Shown one piece after another: positions 10,069 to 18,258 of a DNA stretch of 64,000 bases. The notes under the pieces were generated by a model. That model ran no database searches, had not been told where the DNA came from, and saw nothing but the letters and a program-made list of their open reading frames with translations. The translations under genes and the position numbers were made by a program. Position 1 is the stretch's first letter; every line of letters starts with the position of its first letter. Source of the stretch: Yersinia enterocolitica subsp. enterocolitica (GTDB lineage: Bacteria; Pseudomonadota; Gammaproteobacteria; Enterobacterales; Enterobacteriaceae); assembly GCF_901472495.1 (NCBI RefSeq), contig NZ_LR590469.1:1550001-1614000 (forward strand), given 5' to 3'.

Positions 10069-11355
10069 TTAGGCTATCTGGCTCAATCGGGCCAGTTGTT
10101 CAAAGTAGTCAGGGAATGTTTTCGCGGTACATTTCGGATCAAGGATAGTCACCGGCGTGTCAGATAAAGCCACCAGCGAGAAACACATCGCCATGCGGTG
10201 GTCATTATAAGTCCCTATTTCGGCTGCGATTAGCTGCGCAGGGGGCACCACCCGAATGTAGTCTTGCCCCTCTTCCACTTCCGCGCCCACTTTTCTCAAT
10301 TCAGTCGCCATCGCGGATAAGCGGTCGGTTTCCTTCACTCGCCAGTTATAGATATTACGAATAACAGTCGGGCCGTCGGCAAACAGTGCGGTGGTAGCAA
10401 TGGTCATTGCAGCATCAGGAATATGGTTCATATCCATATCGATACCCTGTAATTCACCACGGCTGCACTCGATATAATCATCACCCCAACTGATTTTAGC
10501 GCCCATTTTCTCCAGTACATCAGCAAACTTGGTATCACCTTGTACACTTTGTTTACCAATGCCGGTTACGCGGACTGTTCCACCTTTGATAGCAGCTGCG
10601 GCGAGGAAATAAGATGCAGAAGACGCATCACCTTCAACCAGATAGATACCTGGTGAGCGGTAAGTCTGCCCGCCTTTAATATGAAAAATCTGATAATTTT
10701 CATGAACGACATCCACACCGAAGGCTTTCATCAGATGCAACGTAATGTCGATATAAGGCTTAGACACCAACTCCCCTTGGATCTGAATTTCAGTATCTTG
10801 TTCAGCTAAGGGAGCGGTCATCAAAAGTGCCGTGAGGAATTGACTGGAAACACTGCCGTCTACGGTGAGTTTACCGCCACGAAAGCCCCCGCGTATGCGC
10901 AACGGCGGGTAGTTTTCTTGCTCCAGATAATCAATCTGTGCTCCGCCCTGACGCAATGCATCAACCAAATGACCAATTGGCCGCTCTTTCATGCGTGGTT
11001 CGCCGGTCAATACAATGTCATTTTTCCCCAGGCACAGTGCCGCAGCCAATGGGCGCATGGCCGTGCCGGCATTACCCAAAAACAATTCTAATGGCTGTTC
11101 AGCAACCAATTTGCCGCCCAATCCATCAACCTCACAGCGGGTACGATCAGCAGACAGGCGATATTTCACCCCCAATGCCTGTAGAGCATTAAGCATATGG
11201 CGAATGTCATCACTGTCTAACAAGTTATTCAGCTGAGTTGTCCCCTCGGCCAGCGCTGCCAGAAGAAGTGCACGGTTAGAAACACTTTTAGAACCGGGTA
11301 AATTAACGGTGCCATTAATCAGGGCAATGGGGTGTAAAGTCAGGGATTCCAGCAT
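10069..11355 (-). CDS. aroA: 3-phosphoshikimate 1-carboxyvinyltransferase (EPSP synthase)
   Basis: AroA transfers the enolpyruvyl group of PEP to shikimate-3-phosphate in the shikimate pathway. The open frame extends upstream to 11454, but the ATG at 11355 ([11 protein letters not shown]) gives the standard 428-residue enzyme and is chosen. Conserved elements seen are [17 protein letters not shown] (S3P binding), [11 protein letters not shown] (PEP binding), [17 protein letters not shown] and NDHRMAMCF. It forms the usual serC-aroA operon, starting about 95 bases after the serC stop. The [11 protein letters not shown] sequence is of the class I type. Confidence 0.98.
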
Positions 11356-11450
11356 GGGAAAAGCACTCTCCAGTCTTCTGTGTGCAAATAAATACATTTT
11401 AAATAAGGGTGATAACTCAGTCGGAGCAGACCAACATCCGCCCAGAGCAA

Positions 11451-12536
11451 TCAACCGTGGCGACGCTCAAACTCAGCCATAAAATCGGTTAATGCTTTTA
11501 CGCCTTCAATTGGCATCGCGTTATAGATAGAGGCACGCATCCCACCAGCAACACGGTGGCCTTTTAAGGCTTGCAGACCTTGGGCCTCTGCTTCACTTAA
11601 GAACAATTTGTCCAGTGAAGGATCAATCATTTGGAACGGTACATTCATCCAAGAACGATTCGCGGTCGCGACCTGATTGCGATAGAAATCAGTGCGGTCG
11701 ATAGCGCCATACAGTAATTCAGCTTTCGCCTGATTACGTTTCCCCATTTCGCCTAAACCGCCCTGTTCTTTCAGCCACTTAAATACCAGGCCGGACAGAT
11801 ACCAGGCGAAAGTCGGCGGCGTGTTGAACATCGAGTCGTTCTCTGCCAAAACCTTATAATCAAGGATAGATGGCAGCTCAGTGCGCGCTTTACCAAGCAA
11901 ATCTTCACGCACGATAACCACTGTCAGACCAGCTGGGCCGATATTCTTTTGGGCACCGGCATAAATGACACCATAGCGGCTGACATCAATCGGGCGAGAG
12001 AGAATGGATGAGGAGTAATCGGCAACCACAACTTTGTTACCAAAGTCAGGTTCTTCGTTGATAGCCAGCCCGTCAATGGTTTCATTCGGGCAATAATGTA
12101 CATAGGCGGCATTATCACTCAATTTCCATTGTTTCATCGGCGCAATGCCTGTCACGCCGTTATCATGCGTCGTCACATCAATCACATTCGGCGTGCAATA
12201 TTTTTGAGCTTCTTTGACCGCACTGTGCGCCCAATAGCCACCGTCAATGTAATCAGCGCTGCGGCTGTCACCCAGTAAATTCAGTGGCACTGCGGCAAAC
12301 TGCGCACGTGCTCCGCCATGACAAAATAACACTTTATAATTGGCCGGGATCTGCATCAGATCGCGCAGATCTTTTTCTGCCTCTTCAGCTACCTGCATAA
12401 ATTCTTTACTGCGATGGCTGATCTCCATGACCGACGTACCCAGACCGTGCCAGTTACGTAATTCCTGTTCCGCACGACGTAAAACTTCGACCGGCAGCAT
12501 TGCAGGCCCTGCGCTAAAATTATAAACCTGTGTCAT
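11451..12536 (-). CDS. serC: Phosphoserine aminotransferase
   Basis: SerC is the PLP-dependent aminotransferase that makes phosphoserine from 3-phosphohydroxypyruvate, and it also serves pyridoxal phosphate synthesis. The 361-residue protein starts [15 protein letters not shown], has [10 protein letters not shown], and has the PLP lysine at residue 197 in [11 protein letters not shown]. It is first in the serC-aroA operon, linking serine/B6 and aromatic synthesis. Confidence 0.98.
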
Positions 12537-12742
12537 TTCCCCTCACCGCACTCAACTGAGATTGCCATCGTTATAAATCCTCACTCGGTTTTATCATTCG
12601 ACTCCGCCTGCTGCAACGGTTATTCGCCAGCAAGGGAGAAACACTTAGCCGCTACAACAGCAGTCTGTGCGCTAAGCTGCCATTAATTTGAAGTTATTCA
12701 CCAAAAGTAGCGCAGTCATGACCTTGTTGCATGATAGATAAC

Positions 12743-13435
12743 TCATTTTTCCCGTTGATGACGCAACGCCTCGACCCAGTGGTGGTGACCACAGCGTTGA
12801 CAAGTTGCACTGGAATTATTGGATAACGTGATAATAAGGCTACATTGGCTACAGGCGTATTCACCCGGTTTTTCTATATTAACTAAGGGCTTAATACAGC
12901 ATTTAGGGAGTACAGGCAGGCCCGGTTTAACCTTATCTTTGCTAAAGAAAAAGACACTGATAGCGCCATTGACCTCCAGAATAGCCAGCCGCACTTGACC
13001 AAGATGCTCGACGCCTTGTTGGCGTAACTCCATAAAAAACTCATCGTGCGTAATATTTTCCTGCTGCATGGTTTCCCAAACAAATATCCCATCACTAATA
13101 ATGATGAGCGGCTTCCCTTCCATCCACTGCTGGATTTTCTCACTACGCGACATGAGAAAAGTGGATAAGCGATACAAAAACATAATACTGACAAATACCA
13201 TGACCACCGGCAGCATCGGCACGTCTTCATAAAAAGTGACATCACCAGCGGCTGAGCCAAGAGTCAGAATGATAACCACTTCAAATAGCGACATCTGCCG
13301 CACACCACGGCGACCACTCAGTTTGAGAAATAAAAAGACCAATACAAAGGTGAATAAACACCGGATACCCACCTCGGCTAAAAATTCGATAGGGAATTTA
13401 TCCAATGCCATCCGGTTGAAATCGAAAGTTTTCAT
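12743..13435 (-). CDS. ycaP: DUF421 membrane protein YcaP with C-terminal zinc-ribbon-like tail
   Basis: A 230-residue protein of the DUF421 (YetF) family, orthologous to E. coli YcaP. Two or three hydrophobic segments lie in the first ~95 residues, with the family sequence LSGRRGVRQMSLFEVVIILTLGSA split across them. A soluble domain follows. The last ~35 residues contain two CxxC pairs (CSQC and CQRC), suggesting a zinc ribbon. No biochemical function is established for the family. The gene lies between ansB and serC, all on the minus strand. Confidence 0.85.
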   Translation of the reverse strand: MKTFDFNRMALDKFPIEFLAEVGIRCLFTFVLVFLFLKLSGRRGVRQMSLFEVVIILTLGSAAGDVTFYEDVPMLPVVMVFVSIMFLYRLSTFLMSRSEKIQQWMEGKPLIIISDGIFVWETMQQENITHDEFFMELRQQGVEHLGQVRLAILEVNGAISVFFFSKDKVKPGLPVLPKCCIKPLVNIEKPGEYACSQCSLIITLSNNSSATCQRCGHHHWVEALRHQREK

Positions 13436-13545
13436 TTATTGTTATCCTGCCATCAAAAAGAGACAAAGCATTGCCGCACTCCCATTAAAGGTAGCTGGTT
13501 GAAGGGATTAGCATTTTTATTTCAGATTACCGGTAATAAATAGAT

Positions 13546-13565
13546 ACGGAGGCCGAAGCCTCCGT
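13546..13565 (-). terminator. Hairpin terminator of ansB
   Basis: An 8-bp perfect stem (ACGGAGGC / GCCTCCGT) with a 4-base CGAA loop follows the ansB stop by about 15 bases. The downstream minus-strand tail (ATCTATTTATTA) is T/A-rich but interrupted. Confidence 0.6.
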
Positions 13566-13580
13566 CAAAGATTGGATCTA

Positions 13581-14618
13581 TCAATACGCGTGGAACAACT
13601 TTTGAATTTCTTGCGGTTTTTGCGTTTGGGTTAATGCCAATTGCAGCAGTACCCGTGCTTTTTGTGGATTAAGTGAGCCAGAAGCAACAAAGCCATATTT
13701 GGTATCATCCACTTCAGCATCTTCGGTGGTAGAGCCAGTGGGGACACGGGATGAACGCACTACCGCGACGCCATTGTGTGCCGCAGTTGCCAACGTATCG
13801 AATACTGTTTTATACAGGTTACCGTTACCCACACCGGCACTGACAATTCCTTTATAACCATCTTCAATCAATGCCTTAGCGGGTAAGTCAGAGGCATTGG
13901 CATAGTTATAAATAATACCCACTTTCGGTAACTCATTTAGCTTGCTGATATCAAAGGCTGGCTGGCGTGGTGCAGGCTGATGAAGATAGTTCACTTTACC
14001 ATCATAGATATAGCCCAGAGGGCCAGTATTAGGTGATTGGAAAGTTTGCACCGAAGTGGTGTTGGTTTTCATGACATCACGGCCGGTTAACACCGTATCA
14101 TTCATCGCCACCAGCACGCCGCGTTTAGCGGAGTTAGGGTCACTGGCAACCACCACGGCGTTGTAGAGATTAAGCGGACCGTCTGCCCCCAGAGCGGTGG
14201 CCGGGCGCATTGCCCCAACCATCACCACAGGCTTATCACAATTGACAGTTAAATCGAGGAAATAGGCAGTTTCCTCCAATGTATCAGTCCCATGAGTGAT
14301 GACGAATCCGTCGGTTTTGGCACAATCAGCATTAATTTTTTTCGCTAATTTCAGCCAAACTTCATCATTCATATCCTGAGAACCGATATTGACCACTTGC
14401 TCACCCTGAATATTGGCGAGTTTTTTCATTTCTGGCACAGCGTTAACCAGAGCATCGACCCCTAGTTTGCCCGCAGTATAGTTAGATTTAGTGGCTGAAT
14501 CACCGCCACCGGCAATAGTTCCCCCGGTCGCCAATAAGGTAATATTGGGCAGAGCAAAGGCCGAACCGCTGATCCCTGCTAAGATTCCGGCTAAGACAGT
14601 TAGCTTTATAGATTTCAT
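13581..14618 (-). CDS. ansB: Periplasmic L-asparaginase II
   Basis: AnsB hydrolyses L-asparagine to aspartate and ammonia in the periplasm; in E. coli it is induced anaerobically. The 345-residue protein has a clear signal peptide (about residues 1-22, ending SGSAFA). The first catalytic threonine lies in LLATGGTIAGGG, and the second catalytic patch is THGTDTLEETAYFL with the Thr-Asp pair. It is divergent from ycaO. It does not occupy this place in E. coli, where ycaP and ycaO are neighbours, so it is an insertion or relocation relative to that order. Confidence 0.96.
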   Translation of the reverse strand: MKSIKLTVLAGILAGISGSAFALPNITLLATGGTIAGGGDSATKSNYTAGKLGVDALVNAVPEMKKLANIQGEQVVNIGSQDMNDEVWLKLAKKINADCAKTDGFVITHGTDTLEETAYFLDLTVNCDKPVVMVGAMRPATALGADGPLNLYNAVVVASDPNSAKRGVLVAMNDTVLTGRDVMKTNTTSVQTFQSPNTGPLGYIYDGKVNYLHQPAPRQPAFDISKLNELPKVGIIYNYANASDLPAKALIEDGYKGIVSAGVGNGNLYKTVFDTLATAAHNGVAVVRSSRVPTGSTTEDAEVDDTKYGFVASGSLNPQKARVLLQLALTQTQKPQEIQKLFHAY

Positions 14619-14766
14619 ATTATGACTCCATTATTTATAAGCTAGTGAATTATCCGGAATATCCACACGAAAACTGTGACATTTACTGTGCTTTAGGAAT
14701 ACATGGAGCTATTAACTAAAAACCCGTATGATTGCGCGTTTTTAGTACCGCCAAAAAGTGAAGACC

Positions 14767-16533
14767 ATGACCCAAACCTTTATTCCCGGCAAAGACGCCG
14801 CGCTGGAAGACTCTATCTCCCGCTTTCAGCAAAAACTGAGCGACCTCGGTTTTAATATTGAAGAAGCCTCCTGGCTGAACCCAGTTCCTCACGTTTGGTC
14901 GGTACATATCCGCGATCGTGACTGCCCGCTGTGCTTTACCAACGGTAAAGGTGCCAGCAAGAAAGCCGCACTGGCGTCGGCCTTGGGTGAATATTTCGAG
15001 CGTTTATCCACTAACTATTTCTTTGCCGACTTCTATCTGGGTAAAGCTATTGCTGAGGGTGATTTCGTTCACTACCCAAATGAGAAATGGTTCCCAATTC
15101 CTGAAGATGATTTATTACCGGAAGGTATTCTGGATGAGCGCTTGCTGGCGTTTTACGATCCAGAAAACGAACTGGTCGCCAGTGACCTGGTGGATTTGCA
15201 GTCAGGGAATGCGGCGCGCGGTATTTGCTCTCTGCCATTCACCCGCCAATCAGATTTAGAAACCGTCTATATTCCAATGAATATTATCGGCAATCTGTAT
15301 GTTTCAAACGGCATGTCTGCGGGCAATACCGCCAATGAAGCTCGCGTACAGGCATTATCCGAAGTGTTTGAACGTTCAGTGAAGAATCGCATTATCGCGG
15401 AATCTATCAGCTTGCCGGAAATCCCGACCGAGGTGTTAAACCGCTATCCGGGCGTGGTAGAAGCTATCGCAAAACTGGAAGAGGAAGGTTTCCCGATCCT
15501 GTCATACGATGCCTCTTTAGGTGGCAAATACCCGGTAATTTGTGTGGTGTTGTTTAACCCGTCAAACGGAACATGTTTTGCTTCATTCGGCGCACATCCA
15601 GACTTCGGTGTGGCCCTTGAGCGTACCGTCACTGAGCTATTGCAAGGCCGTAGCCTCAAAGACTTAGATGTATTCACCGCGCCAACCTTTGATGATGAAG
15701 AAGTAGCCGAACATACCAATCTGGAAACACACTTTATCGATTCAAGCGGTTTAATCAGCTGGGATATGTTTAAACAACAGGCTGATTATCCCTTCGTGGA
15801 TTGGAGCTTTAAAGGTACGACAGAAGAAGAGTTTGCCACCTTAATGGCTATCTTCAAGCAAGAAGACGCAGAAGTGTACATCGCTGATTATGAACACTTA
15901 GGAGTGTATGCTTGCCGAATTTTGGTGCCGGGGATGTCTGATATTTATCCAGCTGAAGATCTGCTGATGGCGAACAACACCATGGGCGTGCACCTGCGTG
16001 ATACCTTGCTGGCGCTGCCAGACAGTGATTGGCAACCAGAGCAGTATCTGGAACTCATTCAGACTCTGGATGATGAAGGGTTGGATGATTTCGCCCGCGT
16101 CCGCGAGCTGCTGGGTATTGCCTCCGGTAAAGATAACGGCTGGTACACACTGCGGGTGGGTGAGTTGAAATCTATGCTGGCGCTGGCTGGCGGTGATTTG
16201 GAGCAGGCGCTGATTTGGGTGGAATGGACGCAAGATTTCAACTCTTCGGTCTTTACCGCAAAACAGGCAAACTACTATCGTTGCCTACAAACTCTGTTGC
16301 TGTTAACTCAAGAGCCAGACCGCGACCCAGCGCAATATTACAATGCATTCGTGAAGATGTATGGTCAGGAAGCTGTAGAGGCTGCATCCGCAGCCATCGC
16401 CGGTGAAGAGCGCTTCAATGGCCTGTTCAGTGTGGATGAAGATCTCAAAGCCCTGCCAGCACACCAGGCGCTGTTGGGTGCTTACGCTAAATTGCAGGCG
16501 GCGAAACGCCGTTATTGGGCAAAAAGCGAGTAA
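14767..16533 (+). CDS. ycaO: YcaO cyclodehydratase-family protein
   Basis: The founding member of the YcaO ATP-dependent cyclodehydratase superfamily, here 588 residues with a C-terminal TPR-like extension. E. coli YcaO is implicated in beta-methylthiolation of ribosomal protein S12 together with RimO. The frame could begin at a GTG at 14758, but the ATG at 14767 (MTQTFIPGKDAALE) matches the E. coli start. Conserved parts seen are CFTNGKGASKKAALASALGE, the ATP-binding EARVQALSEVFER region and a PxP-free C-terminus. It is monocistronic and divergent from ansB; focA lies more than 800 bases downstream. Confidence 0.95.
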   Translation: MTQTFIPGKDAALEDSISRFQQKLSDLGFNIEEASWLNPVPHVWSVHIRDRDCPLCFTNGKGASKKAALASALGEYFERLSTNYFFADFYLGKAIAEGDFVHYPNEKWFPIPEDDLLPEGILDERLLAFYDPENELVASDLVDLQSGNAARGICSLPFTRQSDLETVYIPMNIIGNLYVSNGMSAGNTANEARVQALSEVFERSVKNRIIAESISLPEIPTEVLNRYPGVVEAIAKLEEEGFPILSYDASLGGKYPVICVVLFNPSNGTCFASFGAHPDFGVALERTVTELLQGRSLKDLDVFTAPTFDDEEVAEHTNLETHFIDSSGLISWDMFKQQADYPFVDWSFKGTTEEEFATLMAIFKQEDAEVYIADYEHLGVYACRILVPGMSDIYPAEDLLMANNTMGVHLRDTLLALPDSDWQPEQYLELIQTLDDEGLDDFARVRELLGIASGKDNGWYTLRVGELKSMLALAGGDLEQALIWVEWTQDFNSSVFTAKQANYYRCLQTLLLLTQEPDRDPAQYYNAFVKMYGQEAVEAASAAIAGEERFNGLFSVDEDLKALPAHQALLGAYAKLQAAKRRYWAKSE

Positions 16534-16565
16534 CTCTTCGGCCCTATAGATTTCAGTTAATTATC

Positions 16566-16696
16566 TGTCGGAGCTGACAAAGTCAATTGAAGGGGAATCG
16601 GGCCGTTGGGATCGTAGTCGCGTAAGCGACCGCAGCGCCCCTAGGTGCGGTAAACCCTTCACTCACTGAACTATCAGCAACTTTGTCATTAAACTC
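16566..16696. mobile_element. Palindromic intergenic element with GACAAAGT/ACTTTGTC ends
   Basis: About 130 bases just after ycaO begin near GCTGACAAAGT and end ACTTTGTCATTAAACTCAA, so the ends are inverted repeats. They resemble the ends of the three YPAL-like copies in this window. The interior also pairs (TGAAGGG / CCCTTCA, GTCGC / GCGAC) but differs in sequence from the canonical copies. I infer a second, related miniature element; exact ends are uncertain. Confidence 0.5.
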
Positions 16697-16715
16697 AAGC
16701 GGCATTGCGCCGCTT
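16697..16715 (+). terminator. Hairpin (probable ycaO terminator remnant) between two palindromic elements
   Basis: A 7-bp perfect stem (AAGCGGC / GCCGCTT) with a 5-base loop sits exactly between the two palindromic elements. It has no T-run of its own because the second element follows directly, which suggests the original ycaO terminator was the insertion target. Confidence 0.5.
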
Positions 16716-16880
16716 CAGACTGCTGACAAAACCCAACGACTCGATCTTGCAAGGTGAAGGCAGGTAGAAGAGTAAAGCGTCCGCGCCAGGGACGGCGCGG
16801 GTCGAGCCCCCAGGGAAGGGTTTACGGCGTCTTTACGATCTGCCTGTTTTCACCGTTACGGGCACTTTGTCAATAACCTC
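16716..16880. mobile_element. YPAL-like palindromic miniature element, copy 1
   Basis: About 165 bases running from CAGACTGCTGACAAA to TTTGTCAATAACCTC. It is closely similar to 22760-22923 and to the shorter 26488-26630. The whole unit is an imperfect palindrome: GGTGAAGGCAGGTA pairs with TCTGCCTGTTTTCACC, and GTAAAGCGTCCG with the CGGCGTCTTTAC arm. Length, structure and position in a terminator match the YPAL repeats described in yersiniae; the name rests on recall. Confidence 0.8.
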
Positions 16881-17269
16881 CGCTTTTTATCGCAAATTTT
16901 TCGGCTATTAATTTCTGCAATTATTCCTAACCAAAATAAATACCAATGACACCAGCCAACAATTGTTTTTGTCATAAAAAAACGTTATTTTCTGACGCCG
17001 TTTTGGGTAAAAACAGCACCTTTAAACAAACATTATTTACCCATCATGGAAAGCAGAAAAATAGGTAAATAAATAGTAAAATTTTAATGACGACGGTGAG
17101 TTAAAATAGCTACAAATGCTGCTTTTAGTTAACGTTCTCAACGGCTTTAAAACAGTGTAATCAAAAATTTTTATAAATCTTAAAATATTTTTTTATTTTA
17201 AAAATCAAAAAGTTAACCTCATTAAGCACACATTTAGTAGTGTTTTAAAGCGAACTAAACTCTCGCAAT

Positions 17270-17283
17270 ATGATCCACATCAA
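17270..17283 (+). promoter_or_regulatory. FNR-type operator upstream of focA-pflB
   Basis: The 14-mer ATGATCCACATCAA matches the FNR consensus TTGAT-N4-ATCAA at 9 of 10 informative positions. Its centre (17276.5) lies 41.5 bases before a start site predicted about 7 bases after the -10 at 17306, the spacing of a class II FNR-activated promoter. Anaerobic activation of pfl by FNR is established in E. coli. Confidence 0.7.
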
Positions 17284-17302
17284 TTTTCACGCTATACTGC
17301 TT

Positions 17303-17311
17303 TGCTAGTAT
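17303..17311 (+). promoter_or_regulatory. Extended -10 promoter of focA-pflB
   Basis: TGCTAGTAT at 17303-17311 reads as an extended -10 (TG-N-TAGTAT) placing transcription start near 17318, about 30 bases before the focA start. No good -35 is present, as expected where an activator overlaps that position. An alternative -10, TATACT, lies at 17293. The AT-rich stretch 16900-17260 upstream shows no gene and may hold ArcA sites, which I could not define. Confidence 0.5.
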
Positions 17312-17348
17312 CTCGTTGTGCTTTATTAACCCTTAAGAGAGAGTTAGT

Positions 17349-18206
17349 GTGAAAGCTGACAACCCCTTCGATGCATTATTACCTGCGGCAATGGCTAAAG
17401 TAGCCGAAGATGCCGGTGTCTATAAAGCCACCAAGCATCCGCTAAAAACTTTTTATTTAGCGATTACTGCTGGTGTGTTTATTTCAATTGCGTTTGTTTT
17501 TTATATTACAGCGACTACCGGTACTGCTGGCGTGCCTTTCGGTTTTGCCAAGTTGGTAGGTGGTATTTGCTTCTCCCTGGGGCTAATGTTAGTGGTGGTA
17601 TGTGGTGGTGATCTTTTCACTTCTACTGTTCTGACTACGGTGGCCAAAGCCAGTGGCCGTATTACCTGGCGTCAACTGGGATGCAACTGGGTTAATGTCT
17701 ATATTGGGAACCTGTGCGGTGCGCTATTCTTCGTGTGCCTTATTTGGTTCGCGGGCCAATATACTGTGGCAAATGGTCAATGGGGCTTGAATGTTTTACA
17801 AACAGCCGACCACAAATTGCACCATACTTTTGTTGAAGCAGTATGTTTGGGTATTTTGGCCAACTTAATGGTCTGCCTGGCGGTTTGGATGAGCTACTCC
17901 GGCCGTACCATAATGGACAAAATGTTTGCGATGATTTTACCGGTGGGCATGTTTGTTGCCAGCGGTTTTGAGCATAGCATCGCAAATATGTTTATGATTC
18001 CTATGGGTATAGTGATTAAAAACTTTGCTTCGCCTGAGTTCTGGCAATCCATAGGAGCAGCACCTGAGCAATTTGCTAACTTAACCGTAAGTAACTTTAT
18101 TATTGATAACCTGATCCCAGTCACTATCGGCAACATCATTGGTGGCGGATTATTGGTAGGTTTGACTTACTGGGTAATTTATCTGCGCGGTGACCAGCAA
18201 CACTAA
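17349..18206 (+). CDS. focA: Formate channel FocA
   Basis: FocA is the pentameric inner-membrane formate/nitrite-family channel that exports or imports formate made by PflB. The 285-residue length matches E. coli. Six hydrophobic helices are visible. The family pore sequences include GGDLFTSTVLT (the omega loop region after helix 2) and the central NLCGAL. The ORF is read from the GTG at 17349 (MKADNPFDALLPAAM), preceded by AGAGAGAG. It is cotranscribed with pflB, 52 bases downstream. Confidence 0.97.
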   Translation: MKADNPFDALLPAAMAKVAEDAGVYKATKHPLKTFYLAITAGVFISIAFVFYITATTGTAGVPFGFAKLVGGICFSLGLMLVVVCGGDLFTSTVLTTVAKASGRITWRQLGCNWVNVYIGNLCGALFFVCLIWFAGQYTVANGQWGLNVLQTADHKLHHTFVEAVCLGILANLMVCLAVWMSYSGRTIMDKMFAMILPVGMFVASGFEHSIANMFMIPMGIVIKNFASPEFWQSIGAAPEQFANLTVSNFIIDNLIPVTIGNIIGGGLLVGLTYWVIYLRGDQQH

Positions 18207-18258
18207 GTGTGGCCGCACACGGTTTTCGAAGAAATTCACATTAAAAGGTAGATGCATT

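Noticed and set aside
14619..14766. CRP site in the ansB-ycaO gap
   Set aside because: TGTGA-like half-sites are present but not as a symmetric 16-base palindrome.
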